A stretch of DNA of 24,492 nucleotides from DATAEY01 sp045805565 (GTDB lineage: Bacteria > Actinomycetota > Thermoleophilia > Solirubrobacterales > Solirubrobacteraceae), in the NCBI GenBank assembly GCA_045805565.1, contig JBJMKZ010000026.1, forward strand, positions 1-24,492. Direction: 5' to 3'. Shown piece after piece: positions 14,169 through 21,354 of this stretch. Both the position numbers and the translations under genes were made by a program. The first letter of the stretch is position 1. Every line of letters begins with the position of its first letter. Under the pieces are notes generated by a model. The model was not told where the DNA came from. It did no database searches and saw only the letters and a list, made by a program, of their open reading frames with translations.

Positions 14169-15041
14169 CTACTTCGCCGGGCCGTGACGACGCACCTCGG
14201 TCGGGACCTGGCCGCCTGGGTCGGGGAGGCCGGGGGGCGGCCACGCGCCGAACCAGTTGTCGCGACCGCCGTCCAGCGTCACCACCGAGCCGCTGAGCGC
14301 CCGGCCCAGCCGCGAGGCCAGCAGGGCGATCAGCCAGGCGTGCTCCTCCTCACGGCCGAGACGTTGGAGCGGGACCGTGCCGGCGGCGGCGCGCCACACC
14401 TGCTCGGGGTACTTGCGGATGGACTCGGTCTCGAAATGGCCGGCCGCGGCCGCCACCACGCTCACGCCGTCCTGCGCCCACTCTGCCGCGAGCTCGCGCG
14501 TGAGCGCCTCCACCGCCGCCCGGGCGACGCTGGAGTGGACCATGCCCGGCAGGCCATGGTGGGGCGACAGGGTCACGTTGACGATCGTTCCCCCGCCGGC
14601 CGGGCGCATGGCGCGATCCGCCGCCGCCCGGGACATCTGCAGCGTGCCCTGCAGGTTGAGCCGGCTCACCGCGTCCCAGCCCTTGGCCTCGATCGCCTCC
14701 GCCGGCCCGAAGTACTGGCCGCCGGCGTTGTTGACCAGGACGTCGAGCCGGCCGTGGCGCGAGAGCGGCGTCTCGATCATCATCTCGATGTCGACCTCAC
14801 TGCGGATGTCGCCGGTGACGGCCGAGCACGGCTCGCCGATCTCGGCCGCCGTGGCGTCGAGCACCTCGGCCCGGCGACCGGCGATCACCACCCGGGCTCC
14901 GCAGGCGACCAGCTCGCGCGCCGCCGCCCTGCCCAGGCCGGTCCCGCCACCCGTGACCAGCGCGACCTGACCTTCCAGCAGCCCGTCGGCGAAGACGCGC
15001 GAACGCGGATGCAGGCCCGGCTCCGGAACGTCGTCGGTCAC
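14169..15041 (-). CDS. SDR family oxidoreductase (dienoyl-CoA reductase-like)
   Basis: NAD(P)-dependent short-chain dehydrogenase/reductase, 290 residues from the GTG at 15041. Cofactor motif TGGGTGLG (30-37), NNAG (104-107) and a C-terminal region with LSGSVVTLDGG are present. The catalytic Tyr-x-x-x-Lys is not: the aligned residues read Ser170-Ser-Val-Ala-Arg174, with His169 just before. Loss of the Tyr occurs in the 2,4-dienoyl-CoA reductase-like subgroup, so a role in fatty-acid or enoyl-CoA metabolism is possible; other SDR chemistry cannot be excluded. The frame continues open to 15254, but that would cross the tRNA-Trp gene, which supports the shorter start. Confidence 0.85.
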   Translation of the reverse strand: MTDDVPEPGLHPRSRVFADGLLEGQVALVTGGGTGLGRAAARELVACGARVVIAGRRAEVLDATAAEIGEPCSAVTGDIRSEVDIEMMIETPLSRHGRLDVLVNNAGGQYFGPAEAIEAKGWDAVSRLNLQGTLQMSRAAADRAMRPAGGGTIVNVTLSPHHGLPGMVHSSVARAAVEALTRELAAEWAQDGVSVVAAAAGHFETESIRKYPEQVWRAAAGTVPLQRLGREEEHAWLIALLASRLGRALSGSVVTLDGGRDNWFGAWPPPGLPDPGGQVPTEVRRHGPAK

Positions 15042-15085
15042 TGCAGCCCTACCGGCAAGTCGCCGGTGGCGGAGGTGTCGACTCC

Positions 15086-15091
15086 TAGAAT
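15086..15091 (+). promoter_or_regulatory. possible -10 element for tRNA-Trp
   Basis: TAGAAT lies 19 bases before the 5' end of tRNA-Trp in a locally less G+C-rich stretch. No clear -35 matches. Confidence 0.35.
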
Positions 15092-15110
15092 GCGACTGAA
15101 ACCCGTGCCC

Positions 15111-15182
15111 GGGGGACTGGTGTAGTGGCCAACACGGCGGTCTCCAAAACCGCAGCCCGGGGTTCGATTCCCTGGTCCCCCG
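15111..15182 (+). tRNA. tRNA-Trp (anticodon CCA)
   Basis: A 72-base cloverleaf on the + strand. Acceptor GGGGGAC/GTCCCCC with G73; D arm GTGT-AGTGGCCA-ACAC; anticodon stem GCGGT/ACCGC with loop CTCCAAA, giving CCA at 34-36; T arm CGGGG-TTCGATT-CCCTG with one G-T pair. CCA is not encoded. The discriminator G and the anticodon loop fit tRNA-Trp. The D arm is unlike the usual actinobacterial tRNA-Trp. A 6-bp hairpin (CGGCCA-TTC-TGGCCG, 15207-15221) follows and may help termination. Confidence 0.9.
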
Positions 15183-15381
15183 CTCGCCGCCGTCGCCGCA
15201 TATGGTCGGCCATTCTGGCCGCATCGCGCCTGTAGCGGGCAGATTGGAGCGCATCTCGCCCGCGAACCACCTCGCTGTGGCAGGCGCACGCCCGAGATTC
15301 TGGCTCGGGATGGGGGCCCGAGGACACCCAGCGCGCTCGAATGAGGGATCCCGATCGCTCGACTCGTCGAGTGGGTGAGAC

Positions 15382-15816
15382 TCACCGCTCCGACACGCGA
15401 TCGCGATGGTCGCATGCGGAAGAGACCAACTCGGCGATGGTCTGGTCGAGCTCGGCGGACCTGCCCGACTGGCGATCCACTGCCAGCACCGGGATGCGCT
15501 TCTCTATGGCCGCCTGAGACAGAAACCGTCCATGCCCCGGTGCTCCTGCGGCGTCTAGCGCCGCGAGATTCGGCGAAGACCCATTAGGCAGCACAAGTGT
15601 CTCCTCGGGAGCTTGAATGATCAAGCCATCCAGGAGCGCCAGCGCGTCCACACCACCCCGCTCTGGGTCGAGTACGACCGCAAGGCCGCCTGCGCGCTGC
15701 ACCGCAGTAACGAGAACATGGGGCACTAGGTCGACGGTGTCATCCCAGTCGCCCCACCGGGCCTGCTCAACCGTGGCGGATATCCCAATCACAGGTCGAG
15801 TCACGAGCTCACCCAA
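15382..15816 (-). CDS. truncated, catalytically degenerate peptidase C26 / gamma-glutamyl-GABA hydrolase-like protein
   Basis: A 144-residue protein from a TTG at 15816 (with AGGAAG five bases upstream) or 140 residues from the GTG at 15804, which would begin TRPVIGIS as in relatives. The N-terminus (RPVIGISATVEQARWGDWDD, VLVTAVQRAGG, DALALLDGLII) matches the class I glutamine amidotransferase-like C26 family (PuuD type). The rest is degraded: the GGxDVxPxxYG loop is replaced by QAPEETLVLPNGSSP, the nucleophile motif GICRGMQ reads AVDRQSG with Asp instead of Cys, and the protein ends about 100 residues early, before the His-Glu pair. It may be a pseudogene remnant or a repurposed binding protein. 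Confidence 0.65.
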   Translation of the reverse strand: MGELVTRPVIGISATVEQARWGDWDDTVDLVPHVLVTAVQRAGGLAVVLDPERGGVDALALLDGLIIQAPEETLVLPNGSSPNLAALDAAGAPGHGRFLSQAAIEKRIPVLAVDRQSGRSAELDQTIAELVSSACDHRDRVSER

Positions 15817-15841
15817 GTCTGCTTCCTGACGTTTCTCGTCC

Positions 15842-16417
15842 TTACGGAAGATCTATGCGCCTAAGCGGCACGATCGGGCACCCAGGTTCATCCGTGAAGC
15901 GCTTGAACTCTTTCAGCGCAGTCTCTCCCAGTCTGCCAAAGGCATCGAGCACACCGTCGTAGTATTGCTTGCTCACAACAGTGCGGCCCTCCCGCTTCCC
16001 AGTCGCGAACCGTGCTCGGGCTGCGTGGAGTCCTGCGAAAGCATAGACCTGTCCTTCGATATCTTCGCGTAGCGCGGCTGTCACGTCGCCCCGCCTGTAG
16101 TTGCGCTCTCGTTGTTCGAGTTCGACCAGCGCCGCGTCGCTGATAGGGAAGGCCATCCCGTTGACGCGCCCGGTCGGGTCGCGTTCGATGTTCAAGAACG
16201 TTACGTACACGCGCGGTCGCTCGCCCGTGCTCGGATCCACAAAATACTTGTAGCCCGGCAGGTCGATGCTGTTGTCCATCGCGACGGTCCAGCATCGGCG
16301 GTAGCCGTCAAGGTGACAGTAGTGCCCACTCTCGTGCTCGATCTCCGGATCACGCGCCGCGTTGCCGTCTACGAGTGACCCGTAGCCGAACACGAACAGC
16401 CGCTTTCGGTCACTCAC
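15842..16417 (-). CDS. gamma-glutamylcyclotransferase-like (GGCT/AIG2-like) protein
   Basis: From the GTG at 16417 the protein has 191 residues. It opens with the GGCT-fold substrate loop RLFVFGYGSLVDG, followed by GYRRCWTVAMDN and the region ALVELEQRERNYRRGDVTAA, where relatives carry the catalytic Glu and the conserved Tyr-Arg pair. The C-terminal part (YAFAGLHAARARFATGKREG, VVSKQYYDGVLDAFGRLGET) is less familiar. Substrate could be gamma-glutamyl amines or peptides; it sits 25 bases upstream of the degenerate gamma-glutamyl hydrolase-like gene, so both may belong to one gamma-glutamyl unit. Upstream in-frame residues to 16735 look non-coding. Base composition is lower in G+C than most of the window. 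Confidence 0.75.
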   Translation of the reverse strand: MSDRKRLFVFGYGSLVDGNAARDPEIEHESGHYCHLDGYRRCWTVAMDNSIDLPGYKYFVDPSTGERPRVYVTFLNIERDPTGRVNGMAFPISDAALVELEQRERNYRRGDVTAALREDIEGQVYAFAGLHAARARFATGKREGRTVVSKQYYDGVLDAFGRLGETALKEFKRFTDEPGCPIVPLRRIDLP

Positions 16418-16527
16418 CGCGGCCCTCGACCTTCCCCACTCTCGCCACCGCTTGGATAGCAAACCGTAGTTCTCGTCAACCCCACCTATCGGCTCATGTG
16501 GGACATCGCGGTCTACGTTCAGAGGTT

Positions 16528-16962
16528 TCAGGGCACCGGCGGCAGCAGCAGGCGGGCCCGGTTCCAGTCGCTGGTCTTGCAACCATCGGTACGGGCGAAA
16601 TGACGACCAATGCGGATCCCGCCGATCGTCCCGGCGATCAGAGCGCGATCGGGGCCGCCATAGATCTGGCTGCACAGGCGTCGCGGATCTGGAATCGACG
16701 CGAGAAAGCTGCGCAGCAGACGTGCCCGTCGGCACAGCAGCGCTGCGGAGTGACGGGCGAGAAAGCCGGTCGCCCGCTGCATACCGGTACGACAGTTGAG
16801 CGTCGCGCGCAGCTGAAGCGGGCCTACGTGGGAATAGCTAACTGACAATGCCACTACCGGGGGAGCCGAAGCGGATGCGGTCGGGATCCCGGACGGCGCG
16901 GGGGCCAGGCAGGGGACAAGCGACAGCGCGCCGATGCAGAGCCTCCGTCGCTGAATGATCAC
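16528..16962 (-). CDS. secreted SSI-like (subtilisin inhibitor-like) protein
   Basis: A 144-residue protein from a GTG at 16962. It begins with a signal peptide (IIQRRRLCIGALSLVPCLAP, then a stretch to ASA near 31-33). The mature part has four cysteines (57, 77, 97, 128), spaced 20, 20 and 31, close to the two-disulfide pattern of Streptomyces subtilisin inhibitor, and ends with LCSQIYGGPDRALIAGTIGG, RTDGCKTSDW, similar in layout to the family's C-terminal half. Resemblance is by pattern only. Its gene follows that of a secreted S53 peptidase by 51 bases on the same strand, which would suit an inhibitor or a chaperone. The longer + strand frame at 16375-16845 is rejected as a shadow. Confidence 0.65.
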   Translation of the reverse strand: MIIQRRRLCIGALSLVPCLAPAPSGIPTASASAPPVVALSVSYSHVGPLQLRATLNCRTGMQRATGFLARHSAALLCRRARLLRSFLASIPDPRRLCSQIYGGPDRALIAGTIGGIRIGRHFARTDGCKTSDWNRARLLLPPVP

Positions 16963-17013
16963 GCCCCGATTATGGAGGGGGCCGTCACCGCTGCGAGCCG
17001 GCTGAACCCTGGG

Positions 17014-18222
17014 CTAGAAGCCGCTCGTGCCGTTCGGGGTGCCCACGCCGGTGGGACCGTCGTAGCCGGAGTGGGCGCTGCACATGATCGTCGCGCAGTT
17101 GCCGTTGGTGCCGCTGGTGATGTCGTGCAGCGAGTTCTGGTTCGCGTACGGAAGGGAGGCGGGATAGTCGGTGCTGTCGGCGTTGGCGGCCAGGGCGTAG
17201 ACGGCGGCGATCAGCGGGGCCGAGAGGCTGGTGCCGCCGACCTGAAACCAGCCGCTGCGACCCTGATACTTGGTGGTGTCATAGACCGCGGCGCCGGTGC
17301 TGGGATCGGCGTCAGCCGCCACGTCGGCTACCCCGCGCTTTTGGTCGCAGGAGGTGTTGCTCCACTCCGATAGGTTGGTCTGCCAGGACTGGGCCGAAAG
17401 GAAGGCGCTGCAGCCGCTGCCCGTTCCGTTCCACACCTTCTCGCCGCCGTAGCTGTAGCTGCCATCGCTTTGCTTGGTGGCGGTCAGCGTCGTCCCGCCC
17501 ACCGCCACCACGTTGGGGGAGCTGGCGGGAAACTCGGTCCTATAGCCACTGTCGCCCGAGGAGACCGTCACCGCCCGGCGGGTCTGCTTGTAGGCGCTGT
17601 CGTTCTCGCCGGAGTACTCGCCGCCGCCGTAGCTGTTGGAGATCGCGTTGGCGCCCTTGTTGGCGGCCGTCTTGACCGCCGCCGAGAGGTTGCTGAAGCT
17701 GTTGGAGTTGGCCTCCACCAGGACGATCTTGCAGTTCTGGCAGACGGCATGAGCGGCCTCCACGTCAAGCGCGATCTCCAACGCCCAGCCGGAGTTCTTG
17801 GACGGGTACGAGCCCGAGTTGCCGCTCTGGTTTAGCTTGGCAAAGCACGAGCTCGTGACCGTGGAGCTGCAGGTCGGCAGATCGGGGATCCCCATCTTGG
17901 TGCTGTAGGCGCTGAGGTCGTTGCGGATGGTGGGATCGTCGTAGGCGTCGACGATGGCAATCGTCTGGTTTCCGCTGGCCTGCTGGGGCAGGTTGTAGGC
18001 GCCGTGGAACTGGGCCGGTCCATAGCCGGTGGGCCCCGAGGAGGCCAGCGGGCGGCCGCTGTGATCGGTGACCACGCGCGCGTGACAGCGGGCCGAGCCC
18101 TTGGACGCCGGGCCGGGACAGACGGGCTGCGAGGGCTTGGCCAGCGCCTGACCGGCGGCCGGGCCGAGCAGCAGCGCGACGGCGGTCGATGCGGTGGCCA
18201 GTGTGATCCTGGGGAAGTTCAT
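17014..18222 (-). CDS. secreted S53 family (sedolisin/kumamolisin-like) serine-carboxyl peptidase, no prodomain
   Basis: A 402-residue secreted protein from the ATG at 18222. Signal peptide: NFPRITLATASTAVALLLGP with ALA at 26-28. Catalytic residues of family S53 are recognisable: Glu149 and Asp153 in WALEIALDVE, Asp224 in SSGDSGY and Ser332 in GGTSLSAP. The C-terminal GYDGPTGVGTPNG corresponds to the calcium site. The usual 180-residue activation prodomain is missing: only about 45 residues lie between the signal peptide and the catalytic domain (YGPAQFHGAYNLPQ). Such short members occur in actinobacteria. Several Cys pairs suggest disulfides. It degrades extracellular peptides, probably at acidic pH by family analogy. 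Confidence 0.88.
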   Translation of the reverse strand: MNFPRITLATASTAVALLLGPAAGQALAKPSQPVCPGPASKGSARCHARVVTDHSGRPLASSGPTGYGPAQFHGAYNLPQQASGNQTIAIVDAYDDPTIRNDLSAYSTKMGIPDLPTCSSTVTSSCFAKLNQSGNSGSYPSKNSGWALEIALDVEAAHAVCQNCKIVLVEANSNSFSNLSAAVKTAANKGANAISNSYGGGEYSGENDSAYKQTRRAVTVSSGDSGYRTEFPASSPNVVAVGGTTLTATKQSDGSYSYGGEKVWNGTGSGCSAFLSAQSWQTNLSEWSNTSCDQKRGVADVAADADPSTGAAVYDTTKYQGRSGWFQVGGTSLSAPLIAAVYALAANADSTDYPASLPYANQNSLHDITSGTNGNCATIMCSAHSGYDGPTGVGTPNGTSGF

Positions 18223-18401
18223 ACGCGCTGTGTCAGCGGATGCGGAACGCGGGCATGCTAGCGGCATCCGCCGGCACTGGTGCGGGTTCGATGCCAGCGG
18301 CCGAGACGAGCGATTCGCGAAGACGCTGGCGCGCTTGAACTTCCGTCCGCGATGAGGTCGGACCAGTTCGGAGGCGACCATCGCAGGACCGAAGCGCTCG
18401 G

Positions 18402-19760
18402 TCACTCGGCCGAGCGCCTGGAACGCCCGGCCGTAGGCCGGCTCCCGCTGGGCGCGGTTACGTCGCCGGTGATCAGCCGAGCGCCGCGGTCGTGCGTGGC
18501 GAAGCTAAATGACCAGCGGATGAAGACGAGGATGCGGTTCTGGAAGCCCACGAGGTACCAGAGGTGGACGACCAGCCATGCGGCCCAGGCGATGGAGCCG
18601 CTCAGGTGCAGGCCCTTGATGTCGGCTACTGCCGCCGCCCGGCCAATGGTCGCCAGGTTGCCCTTGTCGCGATAGCGGAAGGGCGGCGCGTCACGACCGT
18701 GCAGGCGTGCTCGCACCACGTTCGCGGCATAGCGGCCCTGCTGCATCGCGACGGGTGCCACGCCTGGAAGGACCTCGGATGCGCCGCCGGCGCCGCGCAC
18801 CCGCACCATGTCGCCGAGGGCGAAGACCTCCGGGTGCCCGGGGAGCGTGAGGTCCGCTTCCACGGTCACCCGTCCCGCGCGGTCCAGCTCGGCCCCGGTG
18901 AGGTCGGCCAGCCTCGCGGCGAGGCCGGAGGCCATGACCCCCGCGGCCCAGACCACGGTGCGGGTCGGAACGCGCTCGCTATTCCCGTTGCCGTCGTCGA
19001 TGGTCACGCTTTCGCCGTCGACGCCGACCACGGTACGACCCACCAGCGAGGCCACCCCGAGCCTCTCCAGCGATCGCGCCGCCTTCGCCGACAGTGACGG
19101 CGGGAAGCTCGTGAGCACGCGATCCGCAGCCTCGACGAGCAGGATGCGACCGGTGCGCGGGTCGATCGCGCGGAAGTCGCGGCGCAGCGTGTCGCGTGCC
19201 AGCTCGGCGATCTGACCGGCCATCTCCACACCGGTGGGACCGGCCCCCACCACGACGAACGTCAGCCAGGCGGCCCGCCGTTCGGAGTCGGGTTCCAGCT
19301 CGGCGGCCTCGAAGGCGGCGAGGATGCGGCTGCGCACCGTGAGCGCGCTCTCGAGCGACTTCACCTCGGCCGCGAACTCGCTCCAGTCGTCGCGACCGAA
19401 GTACGAGTAGCGCGAGCCGCCGGCGACGATCAGGGTGTCGTAGCCGATCGAGGTGGGGCCGGGCACCCCGGCGACAGGCCGAAGTCGCAGTTCGCGCCCA
19501 TCGAGATCGAAGTCGGATACCTCCGCCATCAACACCTCGACGTTGGGGTGGCGCTTGAAGATCGCGCGCAGCGGATAGGCGATCTCGCCGGGCGACAGCG
19601 CTCCCGTCGCGACTTGGTAGGTCAGTGGCTGGAAGAGGTGGAAGTTCCGTCGATCGACCAGCGTCACCTCGACGGGAGCACGGCGGAGCTTCAGTGTGGC
19701 CTGGAGCCCACCGAAGCCGCCCCCGACGACAACGACGCGATGGGTCGGCGTCTCGCGCAT
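18402..19760 (-). CDS. ndh: type II NADH:quinone oxidoreductase (NDH-2)
   Basis: A 452-residue flavoprotein that passes electrons from NADH to quinone without pumping protons. N-terminal FAD motif VVVVGGGFGGLQ (9-20), quinone-side FQPLTYQVATG (43-53), the second nucleotide motif VVVGAGPTGVEMAG (169-182), VFALGD for FAD, and the amphipathic C-terminal membrane-binding region AWAAWLVVHLWYLVGFQNRI with LVFIRWSFSF. The last 30 residues are polar and variable. The ATG at 19760 directly precedes the FAD fold. It lies 84 bases after the STAS gene on the same strand. Confidence 0.92.
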   Translation of the reverse strand: MRETPTHRVVVVGGGFGGLQATLKLRRAPVEVTLVDRRNFHLFQPLTYQVATGALSPGEIAYPLRAIFKRHPNVEVLMAEVSDFDLDGRELRLRPVAGVPGPTSIGYDTLIVAGGSRYSYFGRDDWSEFAAEVKSLESALTVRSRILAAFEAAELEPDSERRAAWLTFVVVGAGPTGVEMAGQIAELARDTLRRDFRAIDPRTGRILLVEAADRVLTSFPPSLSAKAARSLERLGVASLVGRTVVGVDGESVTIDDGNGNSERVPTRTVVWAAGVMASGLAARLADLTGAELDRAGRVTVEADLTLPGHPEVFALGDMVRVRGAGGASEVLPGVAPVAMQQGRYAANVVRARLHGRDAPPFRYRDKGNLATIGRAAAVADIKGLHLSGSIAWAAWLVVHLWYLVGFQNRILVFIRWSFSFATHDRGARLITGDVTAPSGSRPTAGRSRRSAE

Positions 19761-19844
19761 GGACGGCCTGAAGGTAGCGGCCAGGCGCGAGGAGGATGCG
19801 CTCGCCGGGTCCTCAGCGGCGAGGGCGGGAGCTGCAGCCCTTCG

Positions 19845-20228
19845 CTAGTCGGCCACGTCCAGACGCCTTCCGTTCGCCCGTGGGCTTCGGAACGGCAGAC
19901 GCTCCTGAGTGCCGGTGAGCTCGAAGATCCGTTGGACGGCCCGCGATCCCGGGATGAGCGCAAGGTTCCACCCGTCACGAGTCGATTCAGCCGCCAGCTG
20001 AAGCACGAGATTGAGGCCGGACGAGTCGATGAAGCTCAACTCGCGAAGATCGAGGATCACGTCGCTCGCCTTGTGCTTGAGGTCGGCGATCCGATCTCTC
20101 GCGACAGGCACCGTGGCGATGTCGAGCTCGCCCTTGAGCCGCACGCAGATTTGACCAGGGTCGGGGGTGGCCACGACCGTGATCTCGAACTCCCAAGCTT
20201 GCCTGTCGAGACCGTCCTCGGTCGCCAT
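19845..20228 (-). CDS. STAS-domain anti-sigma factor antagonist (second copy)
   Basis: A 127-residue protein from the ATG at 20228, with AAGGAG five bases upstream (20234-20239, - strand). STAS features: CVRLKGELDIATVPVARDRI, VILDLRELSFIDSSGLNLVL with the phosphorylatable Ser of DSSG, and GSRAVQRIFELTGTQERLPF at the end. It is closer to the canonical SpoIIAA/RsbV pattern than the protein at 12867. No anti-sigma kinase lies nearby. Upstream frame to 20318 is not needed. Confidence 0.9.
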   Translation of the reverse strand: MATEDGLDRQAWEFEITVVATPDPGQICVRLKGELDIATVPVARDRIADLKHKASDVILDLRELSFIDSSGLNLVLQLAAESTRDGWNLALIPGSRAVQRIFELTGTQERLPFRSPRANGRRLDVAD

Positions 20229-20388
20229 GCCGGCTCCTTGTCTCGGTCCCCTCCGGGAGAGCGACTGGCCGCGAACAGGTGGAGGGTCCCGCAAAGGTCC
20301 CGATGGCGACGCCAGCAAGCCTACTCCTCGCTCCGGCTAGGCGCAGCCGCAGAGCCCGCTCTTAGTTTCCCGAGCCGGAAGTGCGGAA

Positions 20389-21321
20389 CTAACCGAGCTC
20401 GGCGGGCCGGGCCACGCCACTACGGCGCTCGACCGAGATCGAGTAGGCATGCGAGCGCAGACGCAAAAGCGGGTCCTCGGAGAGCTCGATGCCGTCGATC
20501 ACCCGCGTGGGATCGAACACGAGCACGTCCCCGCCCTGCTCGCGGTCGGTCTCGAGCCCCGTCAATGTCAGCGTGCCGACATCAGCGTGCTGGCGGTCTT
20601 CGGGCCAGACGGCGGTGGCGTCGCGCGTGGGGTCACCGGGCGCAGCGATCTGCACCCGCAGGGTGAACCGGATCGGTCCGCGAGCGAGCCGCTCGCCAAG
20701 CTCCTCCTGAAGGTAGTCGCGACCACGCCGGGCGGCGTCTCGCCCGGACAGCGACCGCTCGCCCGCGCCCGGAACCCACGTGTAACGCACGAACCGCTGA
20801 CTCCCGTCCGCGGCCATCCACCGGTAGGCGTGGATCGCGTTGTACAGGCAGGTGGCGTAGCTGACCGGTGGCTTGAGTCGCGCCGCCGCCGCGGCCGCCG
20901 GCCACGCCTTGCGGTGGGTGGCGAGGTAGCACGCGAGGCGCGGCCCCGGCAGCCCGCCCACCACCCGCTTGTTGGCGCGCGTGAAGGCGACGAAGTCCTC
21001 GGGGGTGTCGACGAAGAAGCAAGGGAGGGTGACCGCCACGATGTCGGTTCGGGCGCCATCGAGGTAGAACTTGGTTGCCATGCCGCGGGCGTCGCGCGCG
21101 TAGTCGGCGGCGTGGGGGTCGCTGGAGCCGTTGGAGAAGCGGACGGTGACCGGCACTTCGCCGCCCTGCATGTGCGGCGCCCGCGTGAGGACCCCGGCCT
21201 CGGGGGTGGCGACGAACGTTCCGCTACAGAGCAGGCCCTTCGCATGCGCCACGCGGTAGCCGTCGTGGCGGCCGAACGTCTCGTCGATCGCCCGGATCGC
21301 CTCCTCGGCGAGACTCGCCAC
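20389..21321 (-). CDS. short catalase-like heme peroxidase (catalase-related, SrpA-like)
   Basis: A 310-residue heme protein of the small catalase-related group. Distal His26 in VAHAKG, the substrate/heme region VRFSNGSSDPHAADYARDAR and GMATKFYLDG, and the proximal Arg289-x3-Tyr293 in RSHAY match the catalase core; the wrapping and C-terminal domains of full catalases are absent. The residue before the distal His is Ala rather than the Val common in true catalases. Start is GTG at 21321; a purine-rich GGAGGG lies rather far upstream. The gene follows the DyP stop by 33 bases. Substrate may be peroxide or organic hydroperoxides. Confidence 0.88.
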   Translation of the reverse strand: MASLAEEAIRAIDETFGRHDGYRVAHAKGLLCSGTFVATPEAGVLTRAPHMQGGEVPVTVRFSNGSSDPHAADYARDARGMATKFYLDGARTDIVAVTLPCFFVDTPEDFVAFTRANKRVVGGLPGPRLACYLATHRKAWPAAAAAARLKPPVSYATCLYNAIHAYRWMAADGSQRFVRYTWVPGAGERSLSGRDAARRGRDYLQEELGERLARGPIRFTLRVQIAAPGDPTRDATAVWPEDRQHADVGTLTLTGLETDREQGGDVLVFDPTRVIDGIELSEDPLLRLRSHAYSISVERRSGVARPAELG

Positions 21322-21354
21322 GGACGGGAACTCTATCCCTCCAGTCCCGCGCCG

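Noticed and set aside
16375..16845. 156-codon + strand frame opposite the SSI-like gene
   Set aside because: No signal peptide or domain, whereas the - strand product has a signal peptide and four ordered cysteines.
15111..16970. att-site duplication of the tRNA-Trp 3' end flanking an island
   Set aside because: No second copy of the T-arm/acceptor sequence was found in the window, and no integrase gene is present.
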